64,000 bases of DNA from contig NC_044924.1 in assembly GCF_003576645.1 (NCBI RefSeq), positions 29,603,600 through 29,667,599 of the forward strand, read 5' to 3'. The DNA comes from Ipomoea triloba. Taxonomy: Eukaryota; Streptophyta; Magnoliopsida; Solanales; Convolvulaceae. This document shows, piece by piece, positions 21,408 to 33,725 of this stretch. Within the stretch, counting starts at the first letter, position 1. Each line of letters begins with the position of its first letter. The position numbers and the translations under genes were made by a program. Below the pieces are notes generated by a model. That model searched no databases and was not told the origin of the DNA. It was given only the letters and a program-made list of their open reading frames with translations.

Positions 21408-22570
21408 TAGGTGCGGTCGTGTGACCAAGCGTGCGCCATTCGATTGTGCTGATCCGACGGTGGTTGTGATATATTAGGATTTAGGAAGTTTAATTCGCGT
21501 AACTTAAGTGGGGGCTTTATGGTAATTGTAAGTGGGGAAGGTAATGTTAGGATACAGAATGCCCCAACAAACGTATTATTAAAACACACCATTCTACGTT
21601 ATAAAATGCACCACTGAACAAATTAAAACACACCATTCCCCACCATACCGAAATACACCACTCAATTCAAATGCACCAACAAAATTAAAACACACCATTA
21701 TACGTTATAAAATACACTAGTTCTCACATTAAAACACACCACTTAACCACCACACACAAAATGCAACTACTCTTAGATTAAAACACACTAGTCTACGTTA
21801 TAAAATGCACCAGTTCTCAGATTAAAACACACCACCTAACCACCACACACCAAATGCAACTACTCTCATAAAAATTCACCACCATGTGTATTAAAACACA
21901 CCATTCTACGTTATAAAATGCACCACTGGACAAATTAAAACACATCATTCCCACCATACTGAAATACACCACTCAATTCAAATGCACCAACAAAATTAAA
22001 ACACACCATTATACGTTACAAAATGCACCACTGGACAAATTAAAACACACCATTCCCCACCATACCGAAATACACTTAGTCAATTCAAATGCACCAACAA
22101 AATTAAAACACACCATTATACGTTATAAAATTCACCAATTCTCATATTAAAATACACCACTTAACCACCACACACCAAATACACATACTATTGCGAATCA
22201 CAACAATATTATCTCAAATATGAACCAGATTAATGCTGATAGTGCAGATACTATTGCGAATTACTCCATTATCGTTCATATGTTATAGTCGACATGTGTA
22301 TTTTGTTCAGGACGGAGCGTTCGTTGCGGGTGATGGAGTCCTTCTACGTTCGTCTGGTGTTCGTTGTTCAATGCTCATCGACTTCAAGTCTCCGTCGTCG
22401 CCTATCTGGTTTCGAAATTGGAGTGAATTGTCAACAGTGTCCTTCCCGTTCGCGTAATGGAAGACCAAGCGCCTGTTTTGTTTGGATTAATATGAACCCT
22501 TAGATCATGGAATCTGATGGTGCAGATCAGGCCATACAGCCGCACGGGAGATGTTGTTCGCATCTGATGC
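21408..22570. mobile_element. Non-autonomous TIR element with a 'TTAAAACACACCA' motif cluster
   Basis: The left region GTGCGGTCGTGTGACCAAGC (about 21410) and the inverted right region GTGCGGCTGTATGGCCTGAT (about 22546 inward) look like diverged terminal repeats, and AT runs lie just outside both. Inside, ATTAAAACACACCA or close variants occur about 12 times between 21570 and 22170, alternating with 'cgttataaaatgcacca'. No long reading frame is present. Confidence 0.45.
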
Positions 22571-22577
22571 CGCCTCT

Positions 22578-22582
22578 ATATA

Positions 22583-22653
<71 letters not shown>

Positions 22654-22678
22654 NTATATATATATATATATATATATT
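22578..22678. repeat. (TA)n microsatellite
   Basis: A roughly 100-base TA dinucleotide run with one N at 22654. Confidence 0.95.
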
Positions 22679-22748
22679 ATGGCTACATCAAAGCTTATAT
22701 TTTAGAGGGTCGAGTGAAACTTAATTACTTAGCTTATGCTAATTTTGA

Positions 22749-22971
22749 ATGGATTAATATTTGATGCACCGCCGATGTATAGATGCTATACACCGGCGGT
22801 GAATGAGAAGGTGCCACATCATTTTTTAAAAAAAGTTCAATATTGATCGGGTCCTTTTTTGCAAAATACTTAGACTTTATTTTATTATGAAACTTTTTAT
22901 TTCTTATTAACAAAATATATCTACTTTCCTAAACATATTAATTACTTAATTATTATCTATCTAATTTCTTA

Positions 22972-23040
<69 letters not shown>

Positions 23041-25791
23041 TACACTCACGTCTCGTAATAATAACATAGCCAAGCCATCTAATTTCCTAATAGCAAATAG
23101 TCAATGATAATTTTATTGAATTAAATTAGTATATTTATATGATAACACTGCACCAGTTCTTATATCGTGGACCGCGGTCCACAATGCATTGTCGACCGCG
23201 ATCCTCAAAACGACGTCGTTTTGATTAATGAAACAGACAGATGAATTCGCGCCACTCACTTTTTTTTCATATATACTGCAGTTTCTTTTCATATATACTG
23301 CAGTTTCTTTTCATATATACTGCAGTTTCTTTTCAACATAACTGCAGTTTCCTTTCAACACAACTGCAGTTACTTTTGGATATAACTATAGTTTCATTCG
23401 ATAATATACAACTGTAGTTATATCAAAAAGAAACTGCAGTTGTGTTGAAAGGAAACTGCAGTTGTGTTGAAAAGAAAGTGCAGTATATATGAAAAGAAAG
23501 TGCAGTATATATGAAAAGAAAGTGAGTGGCGCGAATTCATCCGTCTATTTCATTAATCAAAACGACGTCGTTTTGGGACCGCGGTCCACAATGCATTGTG
23601 GACCACGGTCCACGATATAATTTGCGACACTGCACGCCTCATTGCCTCAATAACATAACCATGGAAATTATATTGCATAGACTTTCTAATTTATTATATT
23701 TATAATTAAGAATTCTTTAATTTTAATTAACAAAAGTAATTAATTTCCTATATCTATCTAAAGTCCTAAATCTATTTAAACCAATAAACTCCTAAATTTA
23801 ATTACAACTTTAGTCACTATTAGAGTATTACACAATATTTGATTAATTGTTATTTTTTACATTATTGTTGATTTCTTGGGAAAGTGTTGGTGTGTTGTTG
23901 TAGTACAATGTTGTTTGATATGACGAAGGATGTTGAGAAGAGTGTGGCCAATTTATAGTTACGAAATATTGGTTTCATGTTACATCATCACACTATAATT
24001 CATGTTAATTGAAAGGATTAATAGATGGCTTCAAAAATTATTTATACTGCTTGTATTTTTCAAAAAAAAATTGTAAATATTCCACCATGATGGACGCTAA
24101 GGTACTGTCATCATTGGCAGCCATACAATATGCTTTTGATTATTGAAATTGGTTTTAGTCTCTATCTTAATTTAATAGTATCGATGGCATCTCCGTTATA
24201 TATATATATCTACTATACTAATAAGAGCCAAAGAGAGTTAGGCCTAAAATGGGTAGAAAAAATGGCGGTCAAATTATTTAATCAAATGGATAGTTCAGAT
24301 GAATTATTTAATCAAATAGATGGTTAAGATAATTCAGATTATTATTATTAATAGAGATTACCCAATTTAACCTTACTTTTATGATTATCCGTTAAGTTTT
24401 CCGTTAAATATTCTCTTCTCCGTTAATATTCCGTTAACTTTTAACTTACCCATTAATTTCTATAAGAAAGGTCTTAGGTTCGAACCTCATCTCAATCAAA
24501 TTTGACATAATTAAGTTCTCCGCTCTATTTTACTCTTATTAAATTAAATAAATTAGTAGCTAGAACAAAAAATGATACATATGTATTTCTTTAATTTAGA
24601 ATTATGTGTGTACAATACCTTTATTTGAAAAAATTATTCATTATCAAAAAATTAAATTAAATAAGAGAAAATAATTTCATTAGTTATATTGTCTTTATTT
24701 TCTCTCATGCAAAGATTCTTTACATTCGAATTTATTAATTGATATTCATTACATTGTCCATTATCTTATTTTTACAATATCTTGTAATTAAATATTAAAT
24801 TTATAGTACAAAATAATGTTATATATTTATTTACCAAATATTTTATTAATACTATGAAAAAAAAATTAAAATAATTTGAAGTTAATTATATTAACTACGT
24901 GGGGATTGGTTGACAAAGAGAGTACTCAAATAATAACCAAACAAATTGAAGCGGAATCACTCTATTTTACTCTTATTGAATTAAATAAATTAGTAGTTAC
25001 TCCAAAAAATGATACATATGTATTTCTTTAATACCATGAAAAAAAAAAAGAATAGTTTGAAACCAATCATATTAACTACTTAATTGGGGGATTTGTTGAC
25101 AATGAAAGTACTCAAATAACCCATTACCCGGCAAATTGAAGCGAGAAACTACCTTTTAATATCTTTGAATACATAATATTTTAAATTTTCAAATTTTTAT
25201 TAATTTATTTATTCTTTTTTCTTAAACTAGAGATTTCTTTATCCACAATAACTCATTCAACAATAATGGTTGAACCAAATTATGAACCCCAAGCAGAACA
25301 CCTAAAGGAAAGTCCATAGCTCCTATATCATAATCTCATTGCATGACGTTGTCATCTATGCTACCAACAATAAACGAATTGCAAATAACACACTACCAAC
25401 AAAAAGGAAGAGAACAAATTGTAAAGATGAAGACAATGACAATGTTACTCAGAAGAGAATTAAGAACACTTAGAAAAATTCAAATTAAAAGTAGTATTTA
25501 TTCAGACTATCATTTTTAGACCAAATATTTAGACTATCGATTATATATATATGTATCTAATAAAAATGTTTAGGAAATTAGATAGATAATAATAAAGTAA
25601 TTAATATGTTTAGGAAAGTAGATATATTTTGTTAATAAGAAATAAAAAGTTTCCTAATAAAATAAATTCTTAAATATTTTGCAAGGAAGGACTCGGTCAA
25701 TACTAATTTATTTTTAAATGATGTGGCATCTTCTCATTCACCGCCGGTGTATAACATCTATACATCGGCGGTGCATCAAATATTAATCCAT
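22749..25791. mobile_element. 3.0-kb element with terminal inverted repeats of about 230 bp
   Basis: Both ends read inward ATGGATTAATATTTGATGCA, then CCGCCGATGTATAGATG, and stay alike for about 230 bases. A 5-bp flank TTTGA (22744-22748 and 25792-25796) may be the target duplication. The TIR tip itself contains a smaller palindrome (CACCGCCGATGTAT / ATACACCGGCGGTG). There is no transposase. Inside are a TA microsatellite (22978-23036), the MULE MITE at 23154 and an internal duplication (24530-24620 against 24960-25040). The superfamily is not assigned. Confidence 0.65.
23154..23626. mobile_element. MULE-type foldback MITE, copy 2 (473 bp)
   Basis: It has the 9-bp target duplication ACACTGCAC (23145-23153 and 23627-23635). 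Its ends are CAGTTCTTATATCGTGGACC and the inverted CGCAAATTATATCGTGGACC. The arms carry AAAACGACGTCGTTTT and 'gaattcgcgccactcac' in inverted pairs around repeated 'ctgcagttgtgttgaaa' units, so the whole element can fold on itself. It is the same family as 1063-1424. Confidence 0.85.
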
Positions 25792-25969
25792 TTTGAATAT
25801 AATACACTCAGTTTTTTGTCAAATGATTTTTATAGGTGAGCATTAATAGGAATCCAAGATGAGGATGAATTAAGTCTATCTAATAGACATTTTGTAAGAT
25901 TTGATATATTCAAGGATTACACGGTTGTAAAATTATGGGAAGAAAACCAACTTCCATTATTGCCTGCCC

Positions 25970-25979
25970 TATAAATATA
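25970..25979 (+). promoter_or_regulatory. TATA box of gene D
   Basis: TATAAATATA lies in the block TTGCCTGCCCTATAAATATA, shared with gene C. The ATG lies 112 bases downstream. Confidence 0.7.
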
Positions 25980-27789
25980 TTCCTACGCCTACTAATAGGA
26001 CCATTGCATCTTGTGTAGTTGTGTCCAGCTTTCATTTCTTGATTTAGCTAGCCTCAATCTTCTGAAAAATTGAAAATAAAAATGGAAAGAATGGTTTTGG
26101 AAGTTGCACTAAAAGGAGATGTAGAAAGCTTAAAGAGGCTATTAGATGAAGATCCTCTGGCTCTGGAGAGAAGCATGGCTAGTGTTTACTCCGACACACC
26201 ACTGCATGTGGCAGCAATGCTGGGATACCAGGATTTTGCCAATGAAATCCTTAGGAGGAAACCCCAACTAACCAAAGACTTGAATTCCAATCAATCTTCG
26301 CCTCTTCACCTCGCGGCTGCCATGGGGCATGCGGGCTTGATTAGATGTTTACTGTTAGCTGATCGCGGGATGTGTAAGACTTGTGATAGAGACGGGCTCA
26401 CTCCCTTCCACCTTGCAGCTGTGAAAGGGAGAGTTGAGATGTTGAAGGAGCTGATGATGAGTGATGGGCATGAAATTTGTAGCAGGGAATTAAGTGAGGT
26501 GATGGGGATGGATGGTGAGATGTTGGGAGAGAGCATTTTGCACATGTGTGTTAAGCATGGGCAGTTGGAGGCTCTCAAGTTTGTTGTGGAGGTTATAGGA
26601 GACGCCACAGATTTTGTGAATTCTAAGGATGCTTTCGGTAACACAGTTTTGCATCTTGCTGTCGAGTATAATCAATTTGAGGTAAATTTATTTTATTTCA
26701 AGAAATTAATATATATATAGAATTACATTCAAGTAAAAACACTTCTTAAAATAAAAACGTGTGGACTAAATGGGACCGTTAGATGGTAGATTTGGATGGT
26801 TATGATTTGCTCCTTGATCTGAGGCATTTTATTTCCTTCCAGATGTTTTTATTATTTGGGTAGGGTAATTTGGGGTTTTTACTACTGTAACCTAGCCTGC
26901 CCGAGTTTGTCGTCACACGCGAACAATTTTGGGGTCACCCGTTCTTGTTGCTTTTTTTCGCATTCTTGTGCGCGTTGCTGGCATATTCTCCTTCCAAGTG
27001 TTCCCTCTTTGCGTAGCGATGGGGGACGGTGGGGACCGCAGTGGAGCCAAGCGCCCCAGGATCACCTGTTAGGGGTGTCGGCTGAGGTATTTTTATTCTC
27101 CCCATTTTGTCGTTTTTCAATTTTTTGGTTTGGTGCTCTTGTGTTTTGTGTTTGTGTTGGTCGATTTGGGGGAGGGGGGTTGCTGATGCTTGTTGTTGTC
27201 TTAGACATCTTCTGTGGTAGGGGGTGGGTGACTTGCTGGGTTTCTGCTCGAAATAGGGGTCTGATTAGTGCTGTATTTTTTATCCTTCACGTTCTGTTGT
27301 TCGTCCTTAATTTCAAACTTCTATTCCTGTATTTTTTAGCATTGCATTTTTTTTGCTGTTTCTAGCCTATTGTTTCATCATTTTTTGTATTTTTGTGTTT
27401 TCGCTGAAATTAGTTTAGGGGGTTGATTAGTACTTTATTTTTGTTCCTTCCTGTTGTCATGTTCATCCTTAGCGTGTGCAGTATGTTACAGGTTGTTGAA
27501 TGTTAATGATCCTACAAGTTATGGTAGGGGTTGTGTTTTGATATAGATGACACCTTCTGGTTTCTGTTATGTATTGGTGTATTCTGGGGTTCATTGGATT
27601 ATGAGTAGGGTGGGGCACATTTTAATATGGGTGTGTGCACATTTTAATATCGGTGTGTGCTCTGTGGGTGAATTTTTGGTATTTTGGTTGTTTTTTTTTT
27701 TGTTGATTTTTAAGGTTTGTTCTTTCTTGTTTTTTTTTCTTGGTTTTTTTTTCTCATCATTCGGTGTGATCACTATTTCCTACTCTGCT

Positions 27790-28259
27790 TTGATTTTCGT
27801 AATTTTCGGTATGAGGTCATTGATAACGGGTCTGCTCCGACAGCAAAGAAGTTGAAATATGGTGAATCACTAGATGATATGGTAAGTGTTGCTCCGTTCT
27901 ATGTGTTTGTTGTCGTTCTGATTTGCTGGAAATATTTACCCGTAGTAACAATGTGTGCATCTTTCTGATATGCTGTGTGCTGGTTGTTTTTACCGTGTGC
28001 GTGCAGCTGTTATTGTGTGTGCACTTCATTTCTTGTTGGTGACTTGTCCATATTATAAATGCCATTTTTTTCCTACCTGTAGAAGGATATACTCTCTGAG
28101 TTCTTTAAGGATATTCACCCTGCAAAGTCGACCGTTTGTGCTTATGTGGATGGAAAAAGAATGCAAATGTCTTGGCGGGATTCAAAGAATAAGATTGACT
28201 GTGGTGTTTATCTAATGTGCCACATGGAAACGTATATAAGCCAAGGGGTGTCCAAGTGA
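27790..28259 (+). pseudogene. ULP1-like (C48) protease relic
   Basis: Two exons are readable. The first ends at 27881 (YEVIDNGSAPTAKK... then a GTAAGT donor). The second starts at 28083 after CTGTAG and includes FFKDIHPAKS, MQMSWRDSKNKIDCGVYLM and CHMETY. DCGVY holds the catalytic-cysteine motif of SUMO/Ulp1 proteases commonly carried by plant transposons. A TGA at 28257 falls where related proteins have a tryptophan, and the matching frame continues beyond it (KCGLVKGDTQAAQT) to another stop, so it is a nonsense-mutated fragment. The upstream exons with the catalytic His and Asp are not recognisable. Confidence 0.7.
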
Positions 28260-28840
28260 AAATGCGGGCTTGTTAAGGGGGACACTCAAGCTGCACAAAC
28301 TTAGGCTGAACTAAATGAAGGATCTTGCAGTTTTTGAATACAACTTACATAAATCCAAGAATTTATCCTGGGCGCACCAGTATATGAGTTCTCCTCTCGG
28401 TGATTCGTAGAGATTTGCTTGCCTTTTTTGTTTTGTTGGTTGTCGCTAAGTGTTGGCTACATCTAATACTGTTAGCAACTTAGCATTTTAGATGGTGGTG
28501 ATCTTTTTTGCTCATGCGCTGTATTTTGTCCATTGGCCTGGTGATTATAATTATTATTTTTTTTTGGATCTTTTTTTACCATGGCTTTAGCTCTTAACTA
28601 TGATAACCTTTTTGCTAATTAAGCACAGTTCTCAACCTTTTGTTTAATAATGTTAGCATTGTGTGTGGCTAGTTTTCCTGTTGTGTGTGCACCGTCTTTA
28701 TCATGGCCGTGCACACCGATTTATGCTTGTGTGCCCCGTGTGCACACCGATTTATGATTGTGTGCCCCGTGTGCACACCTACACACAGGTGTGTGCACTT
28801 CTCCCCAAAGTGATTCCCGCACAGCCTAACGGATTGTTGT

Positions 28841-29400
28841 AACAATTAAAGAATTATCAAATAGTTCAATTAAACAGATGTTTGCAGTCTTTTGATACAG
28901 GTTTTTGCAGTCTTTTGATTATTCTTTCTAACATCTGTAGAAAACTACTAACCAGGGGGTGGCGTAATTAAGGCCCTGTGTATGTGCATGGAGGCTTATA
29001 TCAGTGTGCACTATTGACCACAATTTGAAGAACCCGTATTATGAACTCAATACCAAAGGTCTAATTGTTGTATTCAAATTAAACAACTATCAAATGGTTC
29101 AATTAAACAGATTTTTGCAGTCTTTTGATACAGATTTTTGCAATCTTTTGATTAATCTTTCTAATATCTATAGAAAACTACTAACCAGGGGTGGCATAAT
29201 TAAGCCCATGTTTGCATAGAGGCTTATAGCTGTGTGCACTATTCACCACAGCTTGAAGTACCCGTATTCTGAACTCAATACCAAAGGTCTAATTGTAGTA
29301 TTCAAATTAAACAATTACGGAGTATCAAATAGTTCAATTAAATAGAGTTTGCAGTCTTTTGATTATTCTTTATAACAGATGTAGAAAACTACTAATTCTT
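28841..29400. repeat. Tandem repeat of about 240 bp, 2.3 copies
   Basis: 'caaatagttcaattaaacag', 'tttgcagtcttttgat', 'gaaaactactaaccagggg' and 'ctcaataccaaaggtctaattg' recur in order starting near 28856, 29093 and 29328. Copies differ by scattered substitutions and small indels. Confidence 0.8.
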
Positions 29401-30654
29401 TCCTCTTAACAGTATGACATTCTAGTCTTCAACTGCTTCTATTTTGTCTGGGCAATTGCAGGTGTCATGGCCCACGCCGTCACATGTATGGCACGTCCTT
29501 CCTTTTTTTCTTTTTCTTTTTCGTCAATGCTTTTTCTGAGTACACGTGTGCATCCACGCACGAGTGCGTGTGCATGAAAATAATGTTATTATTAGACTCT
29601 TTCGGTAAGCAGTATAATGCATATAAATATTCTGTGCAGCTAAGCTAATCATATTCATTCAAGCCATTCAGTGACCACATGTGTGCATTCATGCGTATGG
29701 TAAGTGTGTGCATGCAATTTATATTCTTAGTAGATAAGCTATTAATTAAACAACATTTATGTACCAATCTAACACTCACTCCCGCTATGCCCATATTGGC
29801 CGCCCGTGTGCATACCAACACCCGGGTGGATGCATTCACTTCATATTTGTGCTAATCCCAAACATAGACATTACGTTTAGTGCCCACTTGTGGGTGTGCA
29901 TGTACTCGTGATCTTATTTCATTTTGTTCTATTTTAGCGGTCACCTAAGTAGATAAGTTATTAATTGAACAACATTTACGGACCTATGTAACACTCTATA
30001 TGGTAGTCCAGATATTCGCATATAAGCATCTCGCGTGCACAAGACCAGCCAAGTGTGTGCACTCATGTGTGCACAGACGCACATTGGTGTGTGCATGACC
30101 TACCGTGCACTATACGACTCCAACACTAATGCTGGCCAGAAGGAATTTTCTGGAGTTACTAATATCCATTTCAAACTACTATGTGCATAGGACACACGAC
30201 ATCATTTATAGCTTTCTTCCCCAGCATTACAATTAAAAACCATATGCAGATAACTCAATGTATAGAGTAGTATGGAGATGATGTTCAACAAGAGTAATGA
30301 TGGGTTCGTCGTAATCACCTGATTTTTCCACCTTCTTGTCGTATGGATTCGCATCTATCTCTTCGCATCCAACCGGTGGGTGCAATTTTCGCTTCTGCAA
30401 GTGCTTCGTGATGGAATGGATGTACACAACTCCTACTGTAATTAGTATTCCTAATTTTTGGCGTAATATCCATATGAAATCTATTCCATAATTACGTAGT
30501 TAAGGATCGATTTGGCGAAATTACCCTTTTTTGAGTAAAAAGCAGCATCTTTATTTAATTAAATTACCTGCATCTAATCCATCCATCTACACACATTCTA
30601 TGGCTAGATTTTGTCCACATGTTTGTATTTTAAGGGTGTTTGCATTTGAATGCA

Positions 30655-30657
<3 letters not shown>

Positions 30658-30693
<36 letters not shown>
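30658..30693. repeat. (TA)n microsatellite
   Basis: A simple TA dinucleotide run inside the intron insertion of gene D. Confidence 0.9.
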
Positions 30694-30695
<2 letters not shown>

Positions 30696-32058
30696 AATTC
30701 AGTTTCGATGCTGTGGGGTGTTTCCTATGAGGTTATGCAGTGGCTTTAGGCATGTAATTTTCTTCTTTAAGTTGCGGAATTTTTCTTGGCGTGCGTGATT
30801 TTTTTTCTTAAGGTGTGTTGTTTTCCTTCTGTGATATGCATGCTTAAGGTGCGTGAGTTGTTGAAACTTAAGGGTGTGTCATTTTAAAACCTTAGATGCG
30901 TGGTTCGTGTTCTTAAGGTGTGTGACTTGTGTACTTAAGGTGTACAGTGTATTCTCAACTGAACACCATTTAAAAACTTTAGGTAATTGGTTTATGTTTT
31001 TAGTTTAAGGTGTGTTGTGTTGGTTTCCATTCAACCAGAATAATTATTGAAAGCCTTTTTCTCAACCAAGCAATTAATTGTGGAGTTCTAATTAAAGCTC
31101 TCAAATTTGTGGCCTACAATAAATCCACCTCTACTATTTTTGCTCAAACTTGTGGCTGGAATTGGGAAGACACAGTTATTTCAGAAGCTATAAATACCTG
31201 CTTTCCCAGAGCATTCAAATCATCCCATTCATTTTTCTTCTCTTCTCCTCTTCACTCTCATTTCTCTCTGCGTCTGAGCACATTGAGTATGAAATAATTG
31301 AGAATTATTTCGTAGCAGTCCTGTGTTAGCCAGTCGAAAGTGACCGGTTCCCGGCAAATCACTTTTAAGGCAGTGTTTCGTACACGTCACAGTATTTCCT
31401 TTCTAGTCTCTTTCAAAGCCAGCCTACAGCAAACGTAGCATACACTACGACATTTTCTACACTCAATTCCCAACATGTTGTTTTAATGTTTAAGGTGAGT
31501 ACCGCACAACTGCACAGAAAGATATACCCGCACCTGAACCCTTCCCTATATATATACGGTAGTTTGTTGGAGCTGAGCTTTTGACACTGTACTAACATGA
31601 AAATGTTGTTATTGTTGTAACCAGGCTGTGAAGTTTTTGGTCCAACGTAGTAGAATACAAGTGAAGACTGAAAATGGGAATGGGTTAACAGCAATGGACA
31701 CTCTCTTTCACACTAGAAATAATAATATTAATGTGAAAGAGATGGAAATTGGAGAAGCACTAGTTGTGAGGAAGGAATCAGAGAATTGGGTTAATGAAAT
31801 GCGTGGGGGTTTAATGGTGGCAGCTTCATTGCTGGCAACAATGGCTTTCCAGGCCGTTGTTAGCCCCCCTGGCGGTATAATTGGTGATGATGATAAACCT
31901 ATCAAGTATGCGATAAATTGTATTTTTTTTGGTTTTTTGTATGGGAAGGAGGATTTATGCAGTTATGAAAACCTGAATGATATAGAATATAAACCTATTG
32001 TAGGAACATCTGTGATGTCTTATTACCAACCAGCTCCTTATACAGTGTTCATGGTGGC

Positions 32059-32496
32059 TGACGGTAATAATGGGTTTACCGGTATATTATTTGAGTATTT
32101 GAATGTTTGAATACAATGTTGAGCGTAATGCCCGGTGTACAAGTGAATTCAGTATGTATTGTCTAGTAAGAAGTCGTGTCTTTACTTTGCGTTGTGAGTC
32201 CTTTTATTCCCTTCAGCTCAGTAATGGAGCATTAAGGCTGCTGAACGTTGGTCATCAATGCTATCCATGCTGAGGAGCTGAACGCTGAGGAGCTGAACGT
32301 TGGCCATCAATGCTGAGGAGTTGGACCGTTGCGCATTGATGCTGAGGAGTGAGGTGTCTGGGGTAGTTTGAACGGCTGAGGAGCTGAACGTTGGCCATCA
32401 ATGCTGAAGGGTTGGACCGTTGCGCATTGATGCTTGGGGAGTGAGGTGTCTTGGTCATGACAACGGTTCCGGGTCGGGTACCCAATTACCCTGTCA
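32059..32496 (-). repeat. 3' LTR of the Tat-like element
   Basis: 438 bp, starting TGACGGTAATAATGG and ending CCCTGTCA on +. It contains internal repeats of 'gctgaggagctgaacgttgg'. Confidence 0.92.
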
Positions 32497-32512
32497 CCAG
32501 CCCCCACTCCCT
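32497..32512 (-). promoter_or_regulatory. Polypurine tract
   Basis: On the minus strand AGGGAGTGGGGGCTGG directly precedes the LTR, as expected for second-strand priming in minus orientation. Confidence 0.7.
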
Positions 32513-32635
32513 AGCTAGCGAGAATGGCGGAGGTAGTTAGGGAGTATCAGCCTGGTAATTGTGCTGAAATTTTGGTATGTTGGAATATTTCCTAATTTTC
32601 CTGCGATTTTGTTTCCTTGTATGGACCGGCTTCGT

Positions 32636-32645
32636 ATGTATATAA
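32636..32645 (+). promoter_or_regulatory. Antisense TATA box inside the LTR element
   Basis: GTATATAAGG is followed about 65 bases later by the first + strand ATG (32709). It points away from the adjacent LTR toward the antisense ORFs, so it is a plausible separate promoter. This rests on sequence only. Confidence 0.4.
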
Positions 32646-32708
32646 GGACCTCCTCAGAATCTGTGTCTTTCACCCTTCCTTATTGCGTTAGCTCAAATTG
32701 GGTTCATC

Positions 32709-32939
32709 ATGAGTCCAAAGAGAGCAAGTGCAGAGAAGTTGAAGCAGAGGAAGGAGGGTGGTCACGAAGCTGGGGATACCGTTGAAGATCCGCTAACCCT
32801 TCCGTCAGATGGAGAAGAAGAGAAGGATGTCGTGAAGCAACCGAAACAAGCTCTTGTGGCAGAAAGTATGGCCATCGTCCCTGTGCCTGAGGAGGAGCTC
32901 CCTTTGGCAGTGGAGTATCCCAAGTCCTCGAAGACCTAG
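32709..32939 (+). CDS. Short antisense ORF (76 aa) of the LTR element
   Basis: It begins with ATG (MSPKRASAEKLKQRKEGG) and is highly charged, with no recognised domain. It lies between the antisense TATA box and the larger antisense ORFs, so it may be the first exon or an upstream ORF of that transcript. Coding status is uncertain. Confidence 0.3.
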   Translation: MSPKRASAEKLKQRKEGGHEAGDTVEDPLTLPSDGEEEKDVVKQPKQALVAESMAIVPVPEEELPLAVEYPKSSKT

Positions 32940-33049
32940 AGTCTTGAGTAGGAGTTAGTAGTTTGAAGTGTAATAGTGCGTGATGGCATTGAATGTTATT
33001 GGAATAAAACAGAACGTTTACTTCGAACAGTTCCTTTTTTTTTTTTATT

Positions 33050-33725
33050 ATCCAGACTTCAGCACCGTGCCTGGTCACGGTGTTGTGACTTCGGCACGGC
33101 GCCGAAGCCATGTGGCGTGACACGTGGCTGGTGAATAATTCAGGAGGCGAATCATCATAACAATCCTTAGAATCTTGCAAAATATATGCCACTTGCAAAA
33201 TATATGCCAAGATTGTTTTAGGAAATCCCTTTGATACTAGGAATATTGGGTTTCCTTATACAAAACCCTAGGGTTTTGTATAAAACCCCTTCTACTTCTT
33301 TTGTACTCAACCCTTCTTTCATTCAACCTACCGATCCAACTTATCTTGGTAAGTTTGTTTGTTTGTTTTTTTTTTTTTTTTTTACGCACTCCCACATTGT
33401 GACTTCGGCACGGGGCCGAGGTCGCAGGACCTCGGCGCTGGGCCGAAGTCACGCTACGGCGTGACTTCGGCCAGCGCCGAGGTCACGCTGCGTGACTTCG
33501 GCTGGCCGAAGTCGCGCGGTGCCGTGACTTCGGCCCGGCCGAAGTCGCGCGGTGCCGTGACTTCGGCCTGGCCGAAGTCGCGCGGTGCCGTGACTTCGGC
33601 CTGGCCGAAGTCACGCGGTTACCGTGACTTCGGCGCAGGCCGAGGTCACGCGGTACGTGACCCCGGCCAGTGCCGAAGTCACGGCATGTGACCTTGGCCA
33701 GCGCCGAGGTCACGGTTTTTTTTTT
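33050..33725. repeat. GC-rich palindromic array, left
   Basis: From about 33400 to 33715, units built on GACTTCGGCC-TG-GGCCGAAGTC repeat about every 33 bases, for example 'ccgaagtcgcgcggtgccgt'. Single related units lie at 33060-33115. Each unit is itself a near-perfect hairpin. A T-run closes the array. The same motif returns at 36040-36200, on the other side of the two antisense ORFs. Confidence 0.85.

Larger units (their letters stand above)
26716..31555. mobile_element. Insertion of about 4.8 kb in the intron of gene D
   Basis: The intron flanks 'caagaaattaa' and 'tagtttgttggag' are adjacent in gene C but 4.8 kb apart here. A short TA-rich stretch lies at both junctions and could be a 9-10-bp duplication. 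The interior has a ULP1-protease relic, many GTGTGCAC-type motifs (27600-30120), a repeat of about 240 bp (28841-29400) and 'ttaaggtgtgtg' units (30785-31010). ULP1 plus long non-coding flanks fits a decayed ULP1-carrying MULE, but clear TIRs were not found. A Helitron is the alternative. Confidence 0.5.

Noticed and set aside
22507..22764. Tyr-Ile repeat protein
   Set aside because: It is a translated (TA)n microsatellite.
26856..27365. 169-codon frame rich in Cys, Phe and Trp
   Set aside because: It lies in the intron insertion of gene D, with low-complexity T/G-rich composition and no recognisable domain.
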